From Chloroflexota bacterium (GTDB taxonomy: Bacteria > Vulcanimicrobiota > JAMCWD01), in assembly GCA_023475345.1 (NCBI GenBank), contig JAMCWD010000032.1, positions 1 through 49,357 on the forward strand: 49,357 bases of DNA, given 5' to 3'. Positions 7,113 to 17,600 of the stretch are shown here, piece by piece; position 1 is the stretch's first letter, and each line of letters opens with the position of its first letter. The notes below the pieces were generated by a model. It was not told where the DNA came from and ran no database searches. It saw only the letters and a program-made list of their open reading frames with translations. Position numbers and translations under genes: made by a program.

Positions 7113-9425
7113 TCAGAAAAAAACAAACCAGCCGTCCCGGCACCGCACGAGAACCGCCTCGTCCTGGTAACTATAGGTACTGCCTCCAAATGATGTCCCT
7201 GCAATGACCTTCAGCCACAGGTTTCCGTTTTTATCCACCTTAATGCCGTTAATCATTTTGTCTTTTTTCAGCCAGTCGGCAATTTTTTCGGGGAATGGTA
7301 TCCTGTTCCACCTGTTATTTTCAAAACAATACAACGTGTCCATCCTTGAGACCCATAGCGAGCCTTTTTTATCGGCGTAAATATGAGTCTGCTCTCCGAA
7401 CGATCTTTTATCATAGGCAATCTGAACATCAAAGTCCTGCGTCCTGACTTCATTTGCATTGAAGGAAAGAAGATCTCCCGGGCCCGACGACACTTTTTTC
7501 CAATTCACGAAATCCTGCCCGGCGCCTGTGCCTCTGAAGAGCCTGCCTTTCGAATCAAGCACCCAGTAAACTTTCAGCGGGCTATATGTCCCGACTATAT
7601 CAGGGGTGGATACTTTCGGTTTATCCATGACGCTTATTAGCTGAAACAAGCAGTAAAGATCCTGGTAGTTTTGGCTGTACCAGATGCGGCCCAGGTTATC
7701 GGAGAAAATGCCGGTCGGTGACTTCCTATTCTGAAGTTGAAGCATTGTCAATCCCTGTCCGTTATTCACCAAAAATTTTGCGGGGCTATCGTAAGATCCC
7801 CGGTCATCAACAGCCATCCACAAGTTCCCGTTGCTGTCCAGCGTCATATCGGAAACGGCCTCCAGATCAGAAAATGCATTCTCGTACATTTTATTTTTAT
7901 AAGATTTTACTGAACCCGCAGTATATTCAAACAAGGCGCTATGAAAACCATCGTTAAAAAGAAGCCAGTATGTCCCGTCTTTCCCTGTAATGATTTTTGC
8001 ACGGTTACCGCCGTCTCCTCCGATTTGTACGGGCAGTCTTTTCAATATCTTCTTAAGGGCATCCTCAAATATAAAAACTTCCTCCCCCGGCTCCCCTTCG
8101 AAAACTTCATATTTATCCCAGGGGGGAGAAGTAGAAGGATCGCCCGCGCCGGAATTAAAAGGATAAAAGCCGCTGAACCCCCTGTGATACGTCTCGGAAA
8201 GGGTAAGAGACAACTTCTGCTCAAAAATGGGATTGGGTATATCGGGAGACATGCTGTTTTCAAGCGATTCCTTCCCCTTCTCCTTATACATCTCCATAAC
8301 AGGTTTAATCAATAAATCCCGGGGGGTACCGGGCATCTCATCAAGTTGAAGATCGGTCATCATTATGGTAAAAGCAATTTCCGGTTTGGCATCGGCATCA
8401 ACTGCTATGCCTATCCGTGCAGAATTGTACGGCTGGATGGAAATATCAGAAATCTGGGATTTATTCTCTACCGAAACTCGCCTTGTCTGATAAAAAAGAA
8501 TTACAAATAATGTAAGCAAAAGAAATAACAAGAGCCAGAACTTCAGCTTATCCGGCGACAGTCCGGGCCTCTTTTTCTCCCCATACAACTGTTCCACCGT
8601 AAGAGTCCTGTCACTGCCGATCCTTTTAAGAACAGTCAAAAGCTCCGCCGCGCTCTGAAAGCGTTTTTCCTGATCATAATTCAAAGCTTTCCTAATTATC
8701 GAATCCAGTCCTGAGGATATTTTTTTATTGATGACCCTGGGATCGGGTAATTCAAAAGGAGGTCTCTGTGTAGGATCCTCCCCCGTTACAAGCTGAAACA
8801 TGGTTGCGCCCAGAGAGTAAATATCGGAGGGAGGCCCCAGCACACCGTCATCCTCATATTGCTCCGGCGGGGCATAACCCACAGTCCCCAGATGGATTGT
8901 AGAGCGCGAACCACCCGGCTGTATTTTCTTTACAAGGCCGAAATCTATCAGATAAACCTTGTCTTCGGGAGTCACCATAATGTTTGAAGGCTTCAGATCT
9001 CTGAACAGGAGAGTGCCTTCTTCATGCCCGTGAAGATACTCCAGGACATTGCACACCTGTAAGGATATATCGATAACCTTCTCTTCGGGGAATGGCCTGC
9101 CTGTCTTTGTAAGTTCTTCCTTCAAGGATGATCCGTTTATATATTCCATGACGAGGTAATATCCATCCGTCCCGCTGAAATAATCATATATCGCCGGGAT
9201 CGCGGGATGATCGAGCTTTTTCAGGATATCCGCTTCTTTTAAAAATTCCTTTTCGATCCTTGCCGCGTCTTCTTCGGTTCCGGGCGGGAGCATATGTTTT
9301 AATGCAAAGGTTTCGCCTTTCTCCGAATCTTTCACAAGATAAATACAACCGGTCCCCCCGGAGCCAAGTTTTTTTATTATCTTGTAGCGTCCGGCGATCA
9401 TATCGCCTTCAGAATATGAATTCAT
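7113..9425 (-). CDS. Receptor-type Ser/Thr protein kinase with unclassified C-terminal sensor domain (kinase 4)
   Basis: The protein has 770 residues. The kinase domain (13-270) has the Gly-loop GSGGTG (21-26), K43, RDLKPSN (142-148), DFG (161-163), and an APPEQY activation-segment end. The usual HRD histidine is replaced by Phe (FRD). A juxtamembrane region precedes one transmembrane segment (about 295-313). The remaining 450 residues should be extracytoplasmic. They contain strand-rich repeats of the type Gly-(Asn/Arg)-(Leu/Ile)-Trp, as in propeller sensors, a PWDKYEVF motif (435-442), and a C-terminal Gly-Asn-Leu-Trp-Leu block ending in Gly-Trp-Phe-Val. The same domain occurs in kinases 1 and 2 of this operon. 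The start ATG has GGAG 8 nt upstream. It probably phosphorylates cytoplasmic targets in response to an outside signal; the ligand is unknown. Confidence 0.9.
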   Translation of the reverse strand: MNSYSEGDMIAGRYKIIKKLGSGGTGCIYLVKDSEKGETFALKHMLPPGTEEDAARIEKEFLKEADILKKLDHPAIPAIYDYFSGTDGYYLVMEYINGSSLKEELTKTGRPFPEEKVIDISLQVCNVLEYLHGHEEGTLLFRDLKPSNIMVTPEDKVYLIDFGLVKKIQPGGSRSTIHLGTVGYAPPEQYEDDGVLGPPSDIYSLGATMFQLVTGEDPTQRPPFELPDPRVINKKISSGLDSIIRKALNYDQEKRFQSAAELLTVLKRIGSDRTLTVEQLYGEKKRPGLSPDKLKFWLLLFLLLTLFVILFYQTRRVSVENKSQISDISIQPYNSARIGIAVDADAKPEIAFTIMMTDLQLDEMPGTPRDLLIKPVMEMYKEKGKESLENSMSPDIPNPIFEQKLSLTLSETYHRGFSGFYPFNSGAGDPSTSPPWDKYEVFEGEPGEEVFIFEDALKKILKRLPVQIGGDGGNRAKIITGKDGTYWLLFNDGFHSALFEYTAGSVKSYKNKMYENAFSDLEAVSDMTLDSNGNLWMAVDDRGSYDSPAKFLVNNGQGLTMLQLQNRKSPTGIFSDNLGRIWYSQNYQDLYCLFQLISVMDKPKVSTPDIVGTYSPLKVYWVLDSKGRLFRGTGAGQDFVNWKKVSSGPGDLLSFNANEVRTQDFDVQIAYDKRSFGEQTHIYADKKGSLWVSRMDTLYCFENNRWNRIPFPEKIADWLKKDKMINGIKVDKNGNLWLKVIAGTSFGGSTYSYQDEAVLVRCRDGWFVFF

Positions 9426-9472
9426 AATTTTTTTCTCCGTTTCACAAAAGTATGAATGTCAAAGCCATCACT

Positions 9473-12217
9473 TTATTCATAGCCCCTATTCTCCTTGTCC
9501 TCTTCGCCGGCTTCCTCAAGCGCTTTAATAGCATCCGCCGTAAGTTTACGGATATACTCCTGTTCATCTTTAAGGAGGGGCTTTAAATATCCGATCGCTT
9601 CCTTATCCCCGAGTCGGGTAAGCATGCGTATGGTTCTAAAGCGAATTTCACTTTCTTTATCTTTTAATGCTGAAGCAAGAAAGTGTAAGTATTCTTTTTG
9701 ACTGATTATCTGCTGCTTGAATATGAATTCCATCCCTACAATGGCCGCCTGACGGGTGTTTTTATTATCATCCTTCATAAGTTCTTTCAGGTATGGTAAA
9801 GACGGCCTCCCTATGGCGCCGAGCGCGGCCCCGGGTGCCAGCTCTTTATCTTCATACGAGACATTCTTTATATTTTTTGCGGCTTTTACCAGGACGGGTA
9901 TTGCCCTCTCATCGCGCAGAAAGCACAGCGCCAGCGCCTCATTGACAGAGGCTTCGGAATCAGTTTCTTTTTCCAGGGCTTCGATCAGAGGTAATACGGC
10001 CCTTCCATCTTTTAACTTAACAAGGGCAAGCGCGCATTTCTTCCTGATCTCCGGGTTCTCATCTTTCAATCCTTCCGATAGGTACGGCACGGCCTTTTCT
10101 CCCATTTCAATCAATGCATTAGTCTTTACATCTATCCACATGTTGGTTTCACTATCCAGGGAGTGGGCACTATCTTCATGAGCCAGCCCCTTTATAATGT
10201 AGGGAATAGCTCTTTCATCCTGAATGTTGCCTAGTGCCTCCGCAGCATCGCTCATAACTCCGTAATCCTTGCCATTCAAAACTTCCACGAGCGGCATCAC
10301 CGCCGTCTTATCGATCGTTGTTCTAAGGCCCACTACAGCCGCTGCCCTGACATTTTTATCAGTATCCTTCAGTGCTTTTACAAGGTAAGGCACCGCCCTT
10401 TTGTTTTTTGAATTGCCGAGAGAAGAAACCGCCTCCCTGCGGACGCGGTGATCTTCGTCACCGGCAGCTTTAATCAGCGCATCCATTTCCCTTTTATTCA
10501 TATTATTGGTAAAAAGGGATGCAGCAGCAGCCGCGCGGACTTCAGGGACGCTGTCATTCAAAGCATTTATGAGAGGTTCGCTTATAATTTCGGTTTTATA
10601 AGAATACTCAAGAGCCCATGCCGCGACAGCCCTGATTTTCCAATTCTTGTCGTTCAATGCCTCTATCAGGATGTCTTCACTTTCTTCCCTATGAGTATAA
10701 TTATTCATCCTCAAGGCTGCGACCACACGAGTAAGGCCGTCTTCATCCAGATCTTTCAACCGGTTATTCAACGAGGTAAGCAACGGCTTAACTGCAGGTC
10801 TGCCGATTTTTCTCAAAACAAAAGCGGCATGGCCCGGCCCTTCAGTTTTTTCATCTCTCAGCATCTCGATAAGCGGAATAATTGACGGCTCCCCGATCCT
10901 AGCTAGAGCTTCTCCGACAGCATTGTAGTCGATCCACTTTTTATTTTTCAACGCCTCTACAAGGTGGGGGACGGCGGGTTTGCCGATTTCTATCAACTCC
11001 CGGATTATTTCATTCTTTTTTTCGGGATTTGCTCCCTCCAGACTGTCTATTAAATCCACGATTTTCTGTTCTTTCCTGCTTAGCTTTTTCGGAGGCGAAA
11101 CCTTCTTTTTAACAGACCCATCGGGAGACTGTAATGCAGGGTTTTCAGGAAATGAGCCCGGGGGCGCATATTGATTAAAATTCGCAGGGATACGGTTTTG
11201 AGGCGAATAGCTGACCCGGTTTGAAGATGCTTTATAGTGACCGTGAGGCGTCTTTAAATAAAAGACGGCAATTACCGCCAGGAATATCATGCCCCAGGAA
11301 ACAACCCTCATCTTCGTTGTAGTTTTCACGGGCACAAGCGGGCGCGTCAGGATCTTTTTCGTTTTGCCGAAAGTCCGCCTGTAACTCGATGTTCCAGGCG
11401 ATTTTAAATCTTTTAATTCGGATTCAACATTACGGATTGATGAGAAACGTTCCGGTTTCTCTTTCGCAAGGCATTTTTCAACGACCGATGCCATGTCGCC
11501 CGATACGGCGGAGTTCAGGCTCCTGACTGGCGGGAACGAAAATGGTGCGGAAACCTCAGGGTTCCTGCCCGTCAACAGGTAATGCAGCAATGCGCCAAGC
11601 GAATAAATATCCGAGCGGGCATCCGTCCCTCCCATGCCGCCATACTGCTCCGGCGAAGCATATCCCACAGTCCCCATCCTGAATGTGTCAGTCCGCTGCT
11701 CTGTTATAAAACACCGGGCTATCCCGAAATCTACAAGCATCAGCCTGCCTTCGGGCGTCATCATTATATTTGCAGGCTTCAGATCTCGGAACAGGACAGG
11801 GGGTTTTTGGGAATGAAGGTATTTTAAAACCTCGCATAAAGACAACCCCAACTCGACCACCCTTGATTCCGAAAAAGGAAGCGGCCCATTTTTAAGAATT
11901 TCCTCCAGAGTTTTTCCCTGGATGTACTCCATGACCAGGTAAGAGCGGCCGTCCTGTGTAAAATGCTCTTTGAATTTCGGTATGCTTGGATGGGACAGCT
12001 TCTCCAGGAATTCGGCCTCCCGGTAAAACATAATCCGGCAGGATTCCTGCTCCCCGGGTTCCATGAATGGGGCAGGCTGTAGTTCCTTCACCGCCCAGCG
12101 GCTTCCGGGAGAATTTACATCTTCGCACAGATATACCGCGCCCATCCCGCCTTTCCCAAGCACCGACAGGATCCGGTAACGGTCATTGATGATTTGCTCG
12201 TTATTTTCCGAATTCAT
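9473..12217 (-). CDS. Receptor-type Ser/Thr protein kinase with HEAT-repeat domain (kinase 3)
   Basis: The protein has 914 residues. The kinase domain (14-272) is complete, with GKGGMG (21-26), K44, FRDLKPAN (143-150), DFG (163-165) and ASPEQY. One transmembrane helix lies at about 304-321. After a Pro/Ser linker, residues 385-905 are a continuous array of roughly 30-residue HEAT/PBS-lyase-type repeats (patterns such as Ala-Val-Pro-Tyr-Leu, Leu-Lys-Asp, Val-Arg-x-Ala-Ala). That is an alpha-solenoid usually used for protein binding. With one membrane helix the HEAT array should lie outside the cytoplasm, opposite to the kinase. The kinase domain is nearly identical to that of kinase 1 over long blocks, which indicates recent duplication or gene conversion. 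The ribosome site GGGAG overlaps the end of the previous gene, 10 bp away. Confidence 0.92.
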   Translation of the reverse strand: MNSENNEQIINDRYRILSVLGKGGMGAVYLCEDVNSPGSRWAVKELQPAPFMEPGEQESCRIMFYREAEFLEKLSHPSIPKFKEHFTQDGRSYLVMEYIQGKTLEEILKNGPLPFSESRVVELGLSLCEVLKYLHSQKPPVLFRDLKPANIMMTPEGRLMLVDFGIARCFITEQRTDTFRMGTVGYASPEQYGGMGGTDARSDIYSLGALLHYLLTGRNPEVSAPFSFPPVRSLNSAVSGDMASVVEKCLAKEKPERFSSIRNVESELKDLKSPGTSSYRRTFGKTKKILTRPLVPVKTTTKMRVVSWGMIFLAVIAVFYLKTPHGHYKASSNRVSYSPQNRIPANFNQYAPPGSFPENPALQSPDGSVKKKVSPPKKLSRKEQKIVDLIDSLEGANPEKKNEIIRELIEIGKPAVPHLVEALKNKKWIDYNAVGEALARIGEPSIIPLIEMLRDEKTEGPGHAAFVLRKIGRPAVKPLLTSLNNRLKDLDEDGLTRVVAALRMNNYTHREESEDILIEALNDKNWKIRAVAAWALEYSYKTEIISEPLINALNDSVPEVRAAAAASLFTNNMNKREMDALIKAAGDEDHRVRREAVSSLGNSKNKRAVPYLVKALKDTDKNVRAAAVVGLRTTIDKTAVMPLVEVLNGKDYGVMSDAAEALGNIQDERAIPYIIKGLAHEDSAHSLDSETNMWIDVKTNALIEMGEKAVPYLSEGLKDENPEIRKKCALALVKLKDGRAVLPLIEALEKETDSEASVNEALALCFLRDERAIPVLVKAAKNIKNVSYEDKELAPGAALGAIGRPSLPYLKELMKDDNKNTRQAAIVGMEFIFKQQIISQKEYLHFLASALKDKESEIRFRTIRMLTRLGDKEAIGYLKPLLKDEQEYIRKLTADAIKALEEAGEEDKENRGYE

Positions 12218-12227
12218 GTCTCACTCC

Positions 12228-14639
12228 CTATATGAGTACATACCATCCGTACTTGCTCCGGATTATTACCGCCTGAATTTCCTCATCTTCTTTTGCCAGC
12301 ACTCTCAGCCAGAGGTTTCCTTTTTCATCAATTTGAATCCCGTGAATCAGCCTATTGCCCTTCATCCACTCCCCGATTTTTTCAGGATAGTCAGGCTTTG
12401 ACCACTTACCGTTACTATATAAATAAAGGTTGCCGAGGCGGGAAACCCAGACATTGCCGTCAGGTCCAGCATAGATTTTGGACTGGAACTCGAAAGGCAA
12501 AATTTCAGAATATATTGCACCCTTGTTACAATAAGAAAAATTCTTGAAGGTACTCCTCATTGCAGTTGCAGATAAATGTCCGGGGGATGCAGAAATATCT
12601 TCTTGAAAAACAAGTTCTGCCGGGACTGAAGATTCTTCCTTCCAATCGACATTACCGTTTTCATTCTGGCTGCCTCTGAACAGTTTCCCCATGTCATCCA
12701 GGGCCCAGAAAATACCGTCTTCCGACATAGTCGCCACTACATTTTCACTTGCGCCCCCGGGGTGCTGGAGGCTGAGACGACCGTCTTTTATAAAGGAAAG
12801 CATCCTGCCGCCCCTGGTAAGCCAGAGCCGTTCTTCATTATCAACGAAGAAATTAACCGGCATCAGCGCCTTGAAATTACTAAAGCCGATAGCCTCGGTT
12901 GAATCCCTCCCGATATGAAGCAGTTCGCGCATCGGGTCATTACCAAAGGTATGAGTAATATATTCATCAGGTCCCAACCATGCTTCTCCTTTTTTGTCAA
13001 TAAGAACATCCCAGGAAAAGTCAACTGCGACCGCTATGTTCCCATTTTCATTGCCCCATACGCCATCATAATATTTCACTTTACCTGGAGCAAACACGAA
13101 AAGAAACGAATTATCGGTAAGCCAGTAATCCTGTTTGTCTTTAATAAATATCCTGGTAGGGCCATGAAAAGCCAGAATTGTTACTATCCCTTTTGATGTA
13201 GCCCAGGAACCTGCATAATTTCCCAACGGCATTTTATCCTGTAACAACCCGGGAATAGTTGAAGGCAGGAATATCTCCATGCCCTGTTTTTGCCGGAACA
13301 GGTCATACTGTTCCCAGGGATGGATGATACTCTCAATCTTAACTCCTTGATGCGGATAAAAAGCGCAAATAGGCTCGGCTCCACCATCACGCCATGCCGA
13401 CCATCCGAAATTCTCATTGGGAAATACATGAGGAATATCGGGACCTTTTTCGGTAAACGCCCCGGGACAGTCTTTACAACTTTTCCACACCTTGGAATAA
13501 TAATCTCTAACGGTACCGGTTAATATCGGCCGGAAATCGCCGTCTTTTTCTTGTACATTTTTATCCCGCATCGGGATTATTGCATAAGCCCCTTTATTAA
13601 TAATCTTTGTTTTCTCCTTTTTCGGAGAAACGACTTCGGGCACTTTCCTTGTTGTTATTTCAACAGCGGTCTCGATTTTTTTTGGCTGCTCCCTGTGTGA
13701 ATTCAGCCGCCAGGCCATAATTGCGATTAAAAGCAGCAACAGCAACAAAAGCAAACTGCCGATTCCTTTGCGTTTGACTTCAGAGGTTTCTTCCTCATAA
13801 ATCCGTGAGAGAGTAAGAGAAGGATTATGTTTGAGTTTTTGGAGGATCAAGCCCAGCTCCCCGGCGCTGCCGAAGCGTTCCTCCTGGTTGTATGAAAGGG
13901 CTTTCTTTACAACAGAATCCATGCCGCGGGATACTCTTTTGTTTATAATCCTGGGAGAGGGGATCTTAAAAGGAGTTTTAAGAGAAGGATCGTCACCTGT
14001 CAGCAGATGATACATCGTTGCTCCCAGAGAATAAATATCGCTTGCGGGAGAAATTTTCCCGCTTTTTTTATATTGCTCGGGAGGAGCATATCCTACCGTT
14101 CCGAGGTGGATGGTTGAGCCGTTCGTTTCCGGCAGAAATTTCTTGGCGATTCCAAAATCAATAAGGAAAATCTTGCCTTCTGGGGTCAGCATGATATTGG
14201 AAGGCTTCAAATCTCTGAACAGCAATGTCCCGCCGGGATTGTCATGCAGATATTGAAGAACATCACAAACCTGGAGAGAAATATCGATAACTTCCTCATT
14301 GCTGAAAGTCTTTCCCCGTTCTTTTAATTCGGCTTTCAGGCTGTGCCCTTCGATAAAATCCATAACCAGGTAACAGCCGTCCGGGGTGCTGAAAAAACCG
14401 TGAATTTCGGGGATTGCAGGATGCTTCAAATCCGAAAGGACTTTTGCCTCACGCTTGAAAATTTCGTCTTTGAATTCCCTCTTATCCGTACCGTCTGAGG
14501 GGAAGATATGCTTGATCGCTCTTTTTATCCCATCTTTTTTATCAAGCGCTAGGTAAACGATGCCGGTTGCTCCATGCCCAAGTATGGAAACAACTTCATA
14601 ACGGTTTTCGATTAGCTCTCCTTCGGAATAAATTCTCAT
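12228..14639 (-). CDS. Receptor-type Ser/Thr protein kinase with unclassified C-terminal sensor domain (kinase 2)
   Basis: The protein has 803 residues. The kinase domain (13-272) has a slightly altered Gly-loop GHGATG (21-26), K43, FRDLKPSN (141-148), DFG (161-163) and APPEQY. It is most similar to kinase 4. A leucine-rich transmembrane segment spans about 293-310. The extracytoplasmic part has a PWEQYDLF motif (441-448), several Gly-x-Leu/Ala-Trp strand signatures and a C-terminal Gly-Asn-Leu-Trp-Leu-Arg-Val-Leu segment ending Gly-Trp-Tyr-Val-Leu-Ile. These are shared with kinases 1 and 4. A Cys-x2-Cys pair (Lys-Ser-Cys-Lys-Asp-Cys, near residue 390) is unique to this member. The ATG starts 3 bp after the preceding stop, so translation is probably coupled. 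Confidence 0.9.
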   Translation of the reverse strand: MRIYSEGELIENRYEVVSILGHGATGIVYLALDKKDGIKRAIKHIFPSDGTDKREFKDEIFKREAKVLSDLKHPAIPEIHGFFSTPDGCYLVMDFIEGHSLKAELKERGKTFSNEEVIDISLQVCDVLQYLHDNPGGTLLFRDLKPSNIMLTPEGKIFLIDFGIAKKFLPETNGSTIHLGTVGYAPPEQYKKSGKISPASDIYSLGATMYHLLTGDDPSLKTPFKIPSPRIINKRVSRGMDSVVKKALSYNQEERFGSAGELGLILQKLKHNPSLTLSRIYEEETSEVKRKGIGSLLLLLLLLLIAIMAWRLNSHREQPKKIETAVEITTRKVPEVVSPKKEKTKIINKGAYAIIPMRDKNVQEKDGDFRPILTGTVRDYYSKVWKSCKDCPGAFTEKGPDIPHVFPNENFGWSAWRDGGAEPICAFYPHQGVKIESIIHPWEQYDLFRQKQGMEIFLPSTIPGLLQDKMPLGNYAGSWATSKGIVTILAFHGPTRIFIKDKQDYWLTDNSFLFVFAPGKVKYYDGVWGNENGNIAVAVDFSWDVLIDKKGEAWLGPDEYITHTFGNDPMRELLHIGRDSTEAIGFSNFKALMPVNFFVDNEERLWLTRGGRMLSFIKDGRLSLQHPGGASENVVATMSEDGIFWALDDMGKLFRGSQNENGNVDWKEESSVPAELVFQEDISASPGHLSATAMRSTFKNFSYCNKGAIYSEILPFEFQSKIYAGPDGNVWVSRLGNLYLYSNGKWSKPDYPEKIGEWMKGNRLIHGIQIDEKGNLWLRVLAKEDEEIQAVIIRSKYGWYVLI

Positions 14640-14642
14640 TAT

Positions 14643-17600
14643 TTATTCTTTACCTCCACCATACAAATACCAGCCGTTCTTTGTGCGTATTATGACGGCT
14701 CCCACGTAATAATAAGGCTCCTTCCCATCGGGATCTTTTGCCAGCAGAACCTGCATCCAAAGGTTGCCGTAGGGATCTTCCTTGATAAGTCTGCATTCAT
14801 ATAACCTTTTATCCAGGATAATCTTAATTTTCTTAGGGAACTCGAATGGAGCCCATCCCCCTTTATTAAACTGTACCAGGTTATTCTGAATCGAAATGAT
14901 CACCGTGCCATTATGCAATGAATAAATTTGCGGCTCCCCGTTATATCCGTATTCAAACCGCAACATTGATGGAGAATCATCCGCCTTATTCCACTCCAAA
15001 ATACCGGAATTGTTTTCATTTCCTTTAAAAAGGCCGCCTGCACCGTATAACAACCAGTAAGCATTGTCATTTCCCTGTGCTGCGATTACTGATATGCCCA
15101 TATGAAAAGGATCATAAGTCTCATATACGGTAAAACTGTCAGAACCCATACAACTGAGTTTTTTCCCTTCATTACTGTACCACAGCCTGTTTTGTTTATC
15201 TATGAAAATATTACTTAATGTCCCGAAAACACTTTTTACTCCATCGGTACCCTTATAGCATGGATAGATTTCCCGCCAGCCTTCCTTCCCATACTGGAGG
15301 AATCCATAGCGTATGGCTTTCGATTCTTGCGTAGTATAAGCACGGCTCAGCCAGAGCCTTCCTTCATGGTCAACCACCGCTTCATAGTTCATGCCACCTG
15401 TATATTTATCCGAAACATCAAAGACCTTGGCATTTTTACATCCAAACTCTACGACACACATTTTTTGGTAAGCATTCAACTCCAGAAGGTAACGGTCTTT
15501 CCCGGCGATAAATAATCTACAGTAAGTGTTGGAATTAAGTTCGTTGTCTGAGAATCCAAGTTTTATAAGTATATCAGTCAGTACGGGATATGGGAGCAAG
15601 ATCTCTGTGCCGGCCGGCTGCTTAAATAAATCATATTGATCCCATGGGAGTTTCCCGGAAAAAAGCCACCGCTTTTGATCGCTGACATAATTCGAATTGT
15701 GATAATACCTGAGCACTGGCTTTATCAGGAGATTTTCAGATGTTCCCTCTACAACTTTGACTTCAGGTGTAAAGGGGACTGTATCATATGGCCTGCCATG
15801 TCCCGGCTTTACAACCTGGACCGCTCTGAAGTATTGTTTTTTTTCTTTATTTTTATCAGGCATGGATTTATCGGAGGCGGCATCGGCGATATCATTTTTC
15901 CATATACGCCATTTGCCATTTTCCAACAAATACAGGTCAGAATAGGCATAACCAAGGGCCCTTATACGCCTGGCGGTTTTTAACCATAACCTCCCTTCAT
16001 TTCCGACCCAGAAATTAAAGAGCACAAATCTATAATGATATGAATCACTACCCCCCTTAATTTGATCTTCCCTGTTTGCCAGTTCCGGCGGTAATACAAC
16101 ATTTCTCCACTTGCCTTTATAGTAATGCGCAATTCCTTTCTCGGTGGAGATAAATACTCCGCCCCCGGGATCGGAACGAATCCTGCGCACCGTGCAAAGA
16201 ACATCTTCTCCGGGTATGATTTCTGACATGTTAAAACTTTCCCATTTCCCGTCATACAGGCGAAAAAGCCCGCCCCTGTCTGAATCCTCAGCAGCCCCTC
16301 CGACCCAGACGCCGCCATTCTTATCTTCCGCTACGGTATATATGGAATTGATAGGAATACCGTCTTTATATCCGATCTTCCTGATCTCTCTCTTATTAAA
16401 TTGCCATAAACCCCTGTTACAACACCAGATCCAGACTCTTCCTTCTCTGTCCTGAAGCAGGTTAAATTCATTCGATGTGTCTATAATACTAATATAATCC
16501 GGGTGGACTTCATATTTTAAAATGGGGATCCGGTAAGGTCCATGTGAACTTCTCATGAAATAAGGAGATACCTTACCTGTTTGTTCGATAGAGCTTACTG
16601 CTTTAACTCCGTCATTATTTATCTGCCAGTGACGCCATCTTTCATTGTTATAAACACTGATACCGTCCGTGCGCAGAACCCATAAACGGTTATCCTCAGG
16701 ATCAAAAGTCATAGCTTGTACCCGTACAGGTAATTCCTGACCTACTTCTGCCTTCTCAAGAGGCAGAAGTACACTTACTTTACCATTCCGGTACCGGCAT
16801 ATTCCTCTGTTGGCCTCGACGTAATAAAGTGTTCCCTTTCGATCACAGACCGGGAAAATGTAGCTTTTATATCCGCCATATTTATCCGGGGGAAGTTCAT
16901 CCAGAACTTTTTTCCCGTCTTCGGTGTATTTCTTCCATTCTATCCAGACGCCGTCTTTATCCGGGGTTAAATTGAAATAATTACGAATCCAATTGTAACT
17001 TGGCGGATTGCTACGGTTATAGCCTTTTTTGACAAATTCAGCGGCGTGATCAGGATCGGTGAAGATGGAAGTTTCGGAAGGCGTTGGCGTTGGCGTTGGT
17101 GCTATTTGTGTTGCCGTTGATGTTGACGAATGTGTAGATGCATGCTCTGATGCAGGCGCGGTTGGAGGCTGATGTATAGATGTTGTCCTGGGTTTGTGCC
17201 AGAATTGGAAGAAAAGAAATGCCAGCAAAATGGCGGCCAGCGCCACAAACCGATACCTGGTTGAATGTTCCTTCGGGACTATGGGACGAGTTAGCAATCT
17301 CCTGGTCTTGCTTGTCGCAAGGCCCATGTTAACTATTTTCGGCGATCTTAGAGCCTCCAGGCGCATTTCAATTTCACGGGTTGCCGTAAAGCGTCTGTTC
17401 CGGTCAGCCTCCAGGCAGCCTGTAATTATCCCATCTAACTGCACGGATACCCCTGGATTAAGGCTCTTTGCCGGCGGGAAGGAAAAAGGTGTCTCCTCTT
17501 CAGGGTTTCTTCCCGTCAACAGATAATGCAGCAATGCGCCCAGCGAATAAATATCCGAGCGGGCATCCGTCCCGCCCATTCCCCCATACTGTTCCGGCGA

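Noticed and set aside
17080..17110. Short hexanucleotide repeat in kinase 1
   Set aside because: It only encodes the Pro-Thr linker after the membrane helix, a common feature of such linkers.
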